Assembly: GCA_014338405.1 (NCBI GenBank)
Contig: JTDE01001586.1
Coordinates: forward strand, 45,465-109,464
Source: Paragonimus skrjabini miyazakii
Taxonomy: Eukaryota; Platyhelminthes; Trematoda; Plagiorchiida; Troglotrematidae
DNA: 64,000 nt
Direction of reading: 5' to 3'
The translations under genes and the position numbers were made by a program. Positions within the stretch are counted from its first letter, which is position 1, and each line of letters starts with the position of its first letter. Under the pieces are notes generated by a model. It had not been told where the DNA came from, searched no databases, and saw only the letters and a list, made by a program, of their open reading frames with translations. Positions 63,201 through 64,000 of the stretch are shown here, in pieces.

Positions 63201-64000
63201 GAACGGTCGTCATCTTCTGCTCGTCACAGTCACCGTGAACATACTTCCAAATGAAAGAGTCTAAGTCAACCTGTTTAGTTTCCTGATTAAAGACGTGGTA
63301 ACTCCGAATAATTAAGGTTGGGGCTCAGGATACTGAACGGTGGGCTTCAGGCAACCGAAATGTATTGTATGAAACTAAGGTGTGAGCCTATACAAACTCC
63401 GAAAAAAAAACATGTTCTTAACCATCTGGTTTGTCATTGTGTCATTTTCAGTCGGTGCATTGTCTATCTATCAGCAACTGCGGGCAAGCTATTTGGCACG
63501 GATATCCAGCCAATACAGCTAGAACAATGTAGAATCGTTTTCGTCCTGACTACTTCTGACAATGATAAGATACCAAGCATTGAGTTGACCGTCCGAACGT
63601 GCACTCTGACAATTGAAATGGTTCGATACGGCGGTTATAGTAATTTGTTCATCACAAGTGTTGCCCACGGATCCAGTGACCAAGTGGATACGAGTTTCAC
63701 AAGGAGCAAACTATAGTTAGTTGCCGGCTCAATTTTTTCACTTGGGATAATCACCTGAGTAAGGTAATTGCGTTCGGCTACTGTTTGAAGTTGACCAAAC
63801 AGACAATGTATAAACAGGCTTAGGACAAGTCACCACAACAGTATGTCTCAATGTTATCTTATAACTTGAGATAAACTAGTTACTAATCAATATGCTTGCT
63901 TCGTCTATGTGAGAGTATGAGTTAAATTGTAGGAATACCCAAAAACACATGCAAGCTGTTAAACGAACTCAGATAAGCTCTTCCATATATTCATGCACTT
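60266..64000. other. Gene-poor stretch with no certain feature
   Basis: No gene recognised. The 132-codon frame at 63318-63716 (plus) and frames at 60251-60609 (minus) have no family motifs. The diverged repeat shared with 14.7 kb lies at about 61607-61700. Confidence 0.45.
61607..61700 (+). repeat. Short diverged repeat shared with 14.7 kb
   Basis: Contains GTGGAGCCTGTCA and AATATACTGACATTGCTG in the same order as at 14683-14728, with extra sequence between. Family unknown. Confidence 0.35.

Noticed and set aside
63318..63716. A 132-codon plus-strand frame as a gene
   Set aside because: No domain, signal or splice context; length is compatible with chance in a window of this size.
1..64000. 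Bacterial features such as operons, CRISPR arrays, insertion sequences or ribosome binding sites
   Set aside because: There are no long ORFs or clustered genes, and the repeats and retroelement relics are of animal type.

Overview
The window reads as gene-poor, AT-rich animal nuclear DNA, most probably from a flatworm and within that a digenean trematode. The main reasons are an interspersed element that joins a tRNA-like Pol III promoter to a hammerhead ribozyme, the architecture of the schistosome Smα family, together with relics of a non-LTR retrotransposon whose ORF ends in a C2H2 finger and a Ty3/Gypsy pol relic. The lineage is inferred and was not tested. No intact host gene was recognised: open frames are short, scattered over both strands and look like chance, apart from those inside mobile-element relics. 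The DNA could be intergenic or lie inside a large intron.

Layout. 0.3-3.0 kb: a long inverted repeat with two near-identical arms of about 470 bp and a spacer of about 1.7 kb. 13.8-14.4 kb: first hammerhead-bearing element (minus strand), followed at 14.85 kb by another tRNA-like relic. 21.6-22.35 kb: a tandem partial dimer of the hammerhead element (spacing 419 bp) with a further copy in opposite orientation. 35.3-35.8 and 37.9-38.3 kb: two decayed copies of the 3' end of one non-LTR retrotransposon family, the second carrying a small internal inversion. 42.8-43.35 kb: more hammerhead element, tail fragment on minus and a longer copy on plus. 50.0-50.4 kb: two oppositely oriented copies of a second tRNA-derived SINE-like family. 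51.6-51.9 kb: a possible solo LTR. 57.0-58.8 kb: a 5'-truncated, multiply frameshifted Ty3/Gypsy pol with RNase H and integrase. 59.8-60.3 kb: a head-to-head pair of hammerhead elements, including the best preserved ribozyme. The rest is anonymous sequence with a few microsatellites.

How the parts may relate. The hammerhead element encodes no protein, so it would need a reverse transcriptase supplied in trans. The two non-LTR relics show that at least one autonomous LINE-like family has been active in the genome, but nothing here links it to the hammerhead element. Six hammerhead-element segments share the order 5' region, tRNA-like A/B boxes, ribozyme, tail, and show different stages of ribozyme decay. 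That family is the most interesting content of the window.
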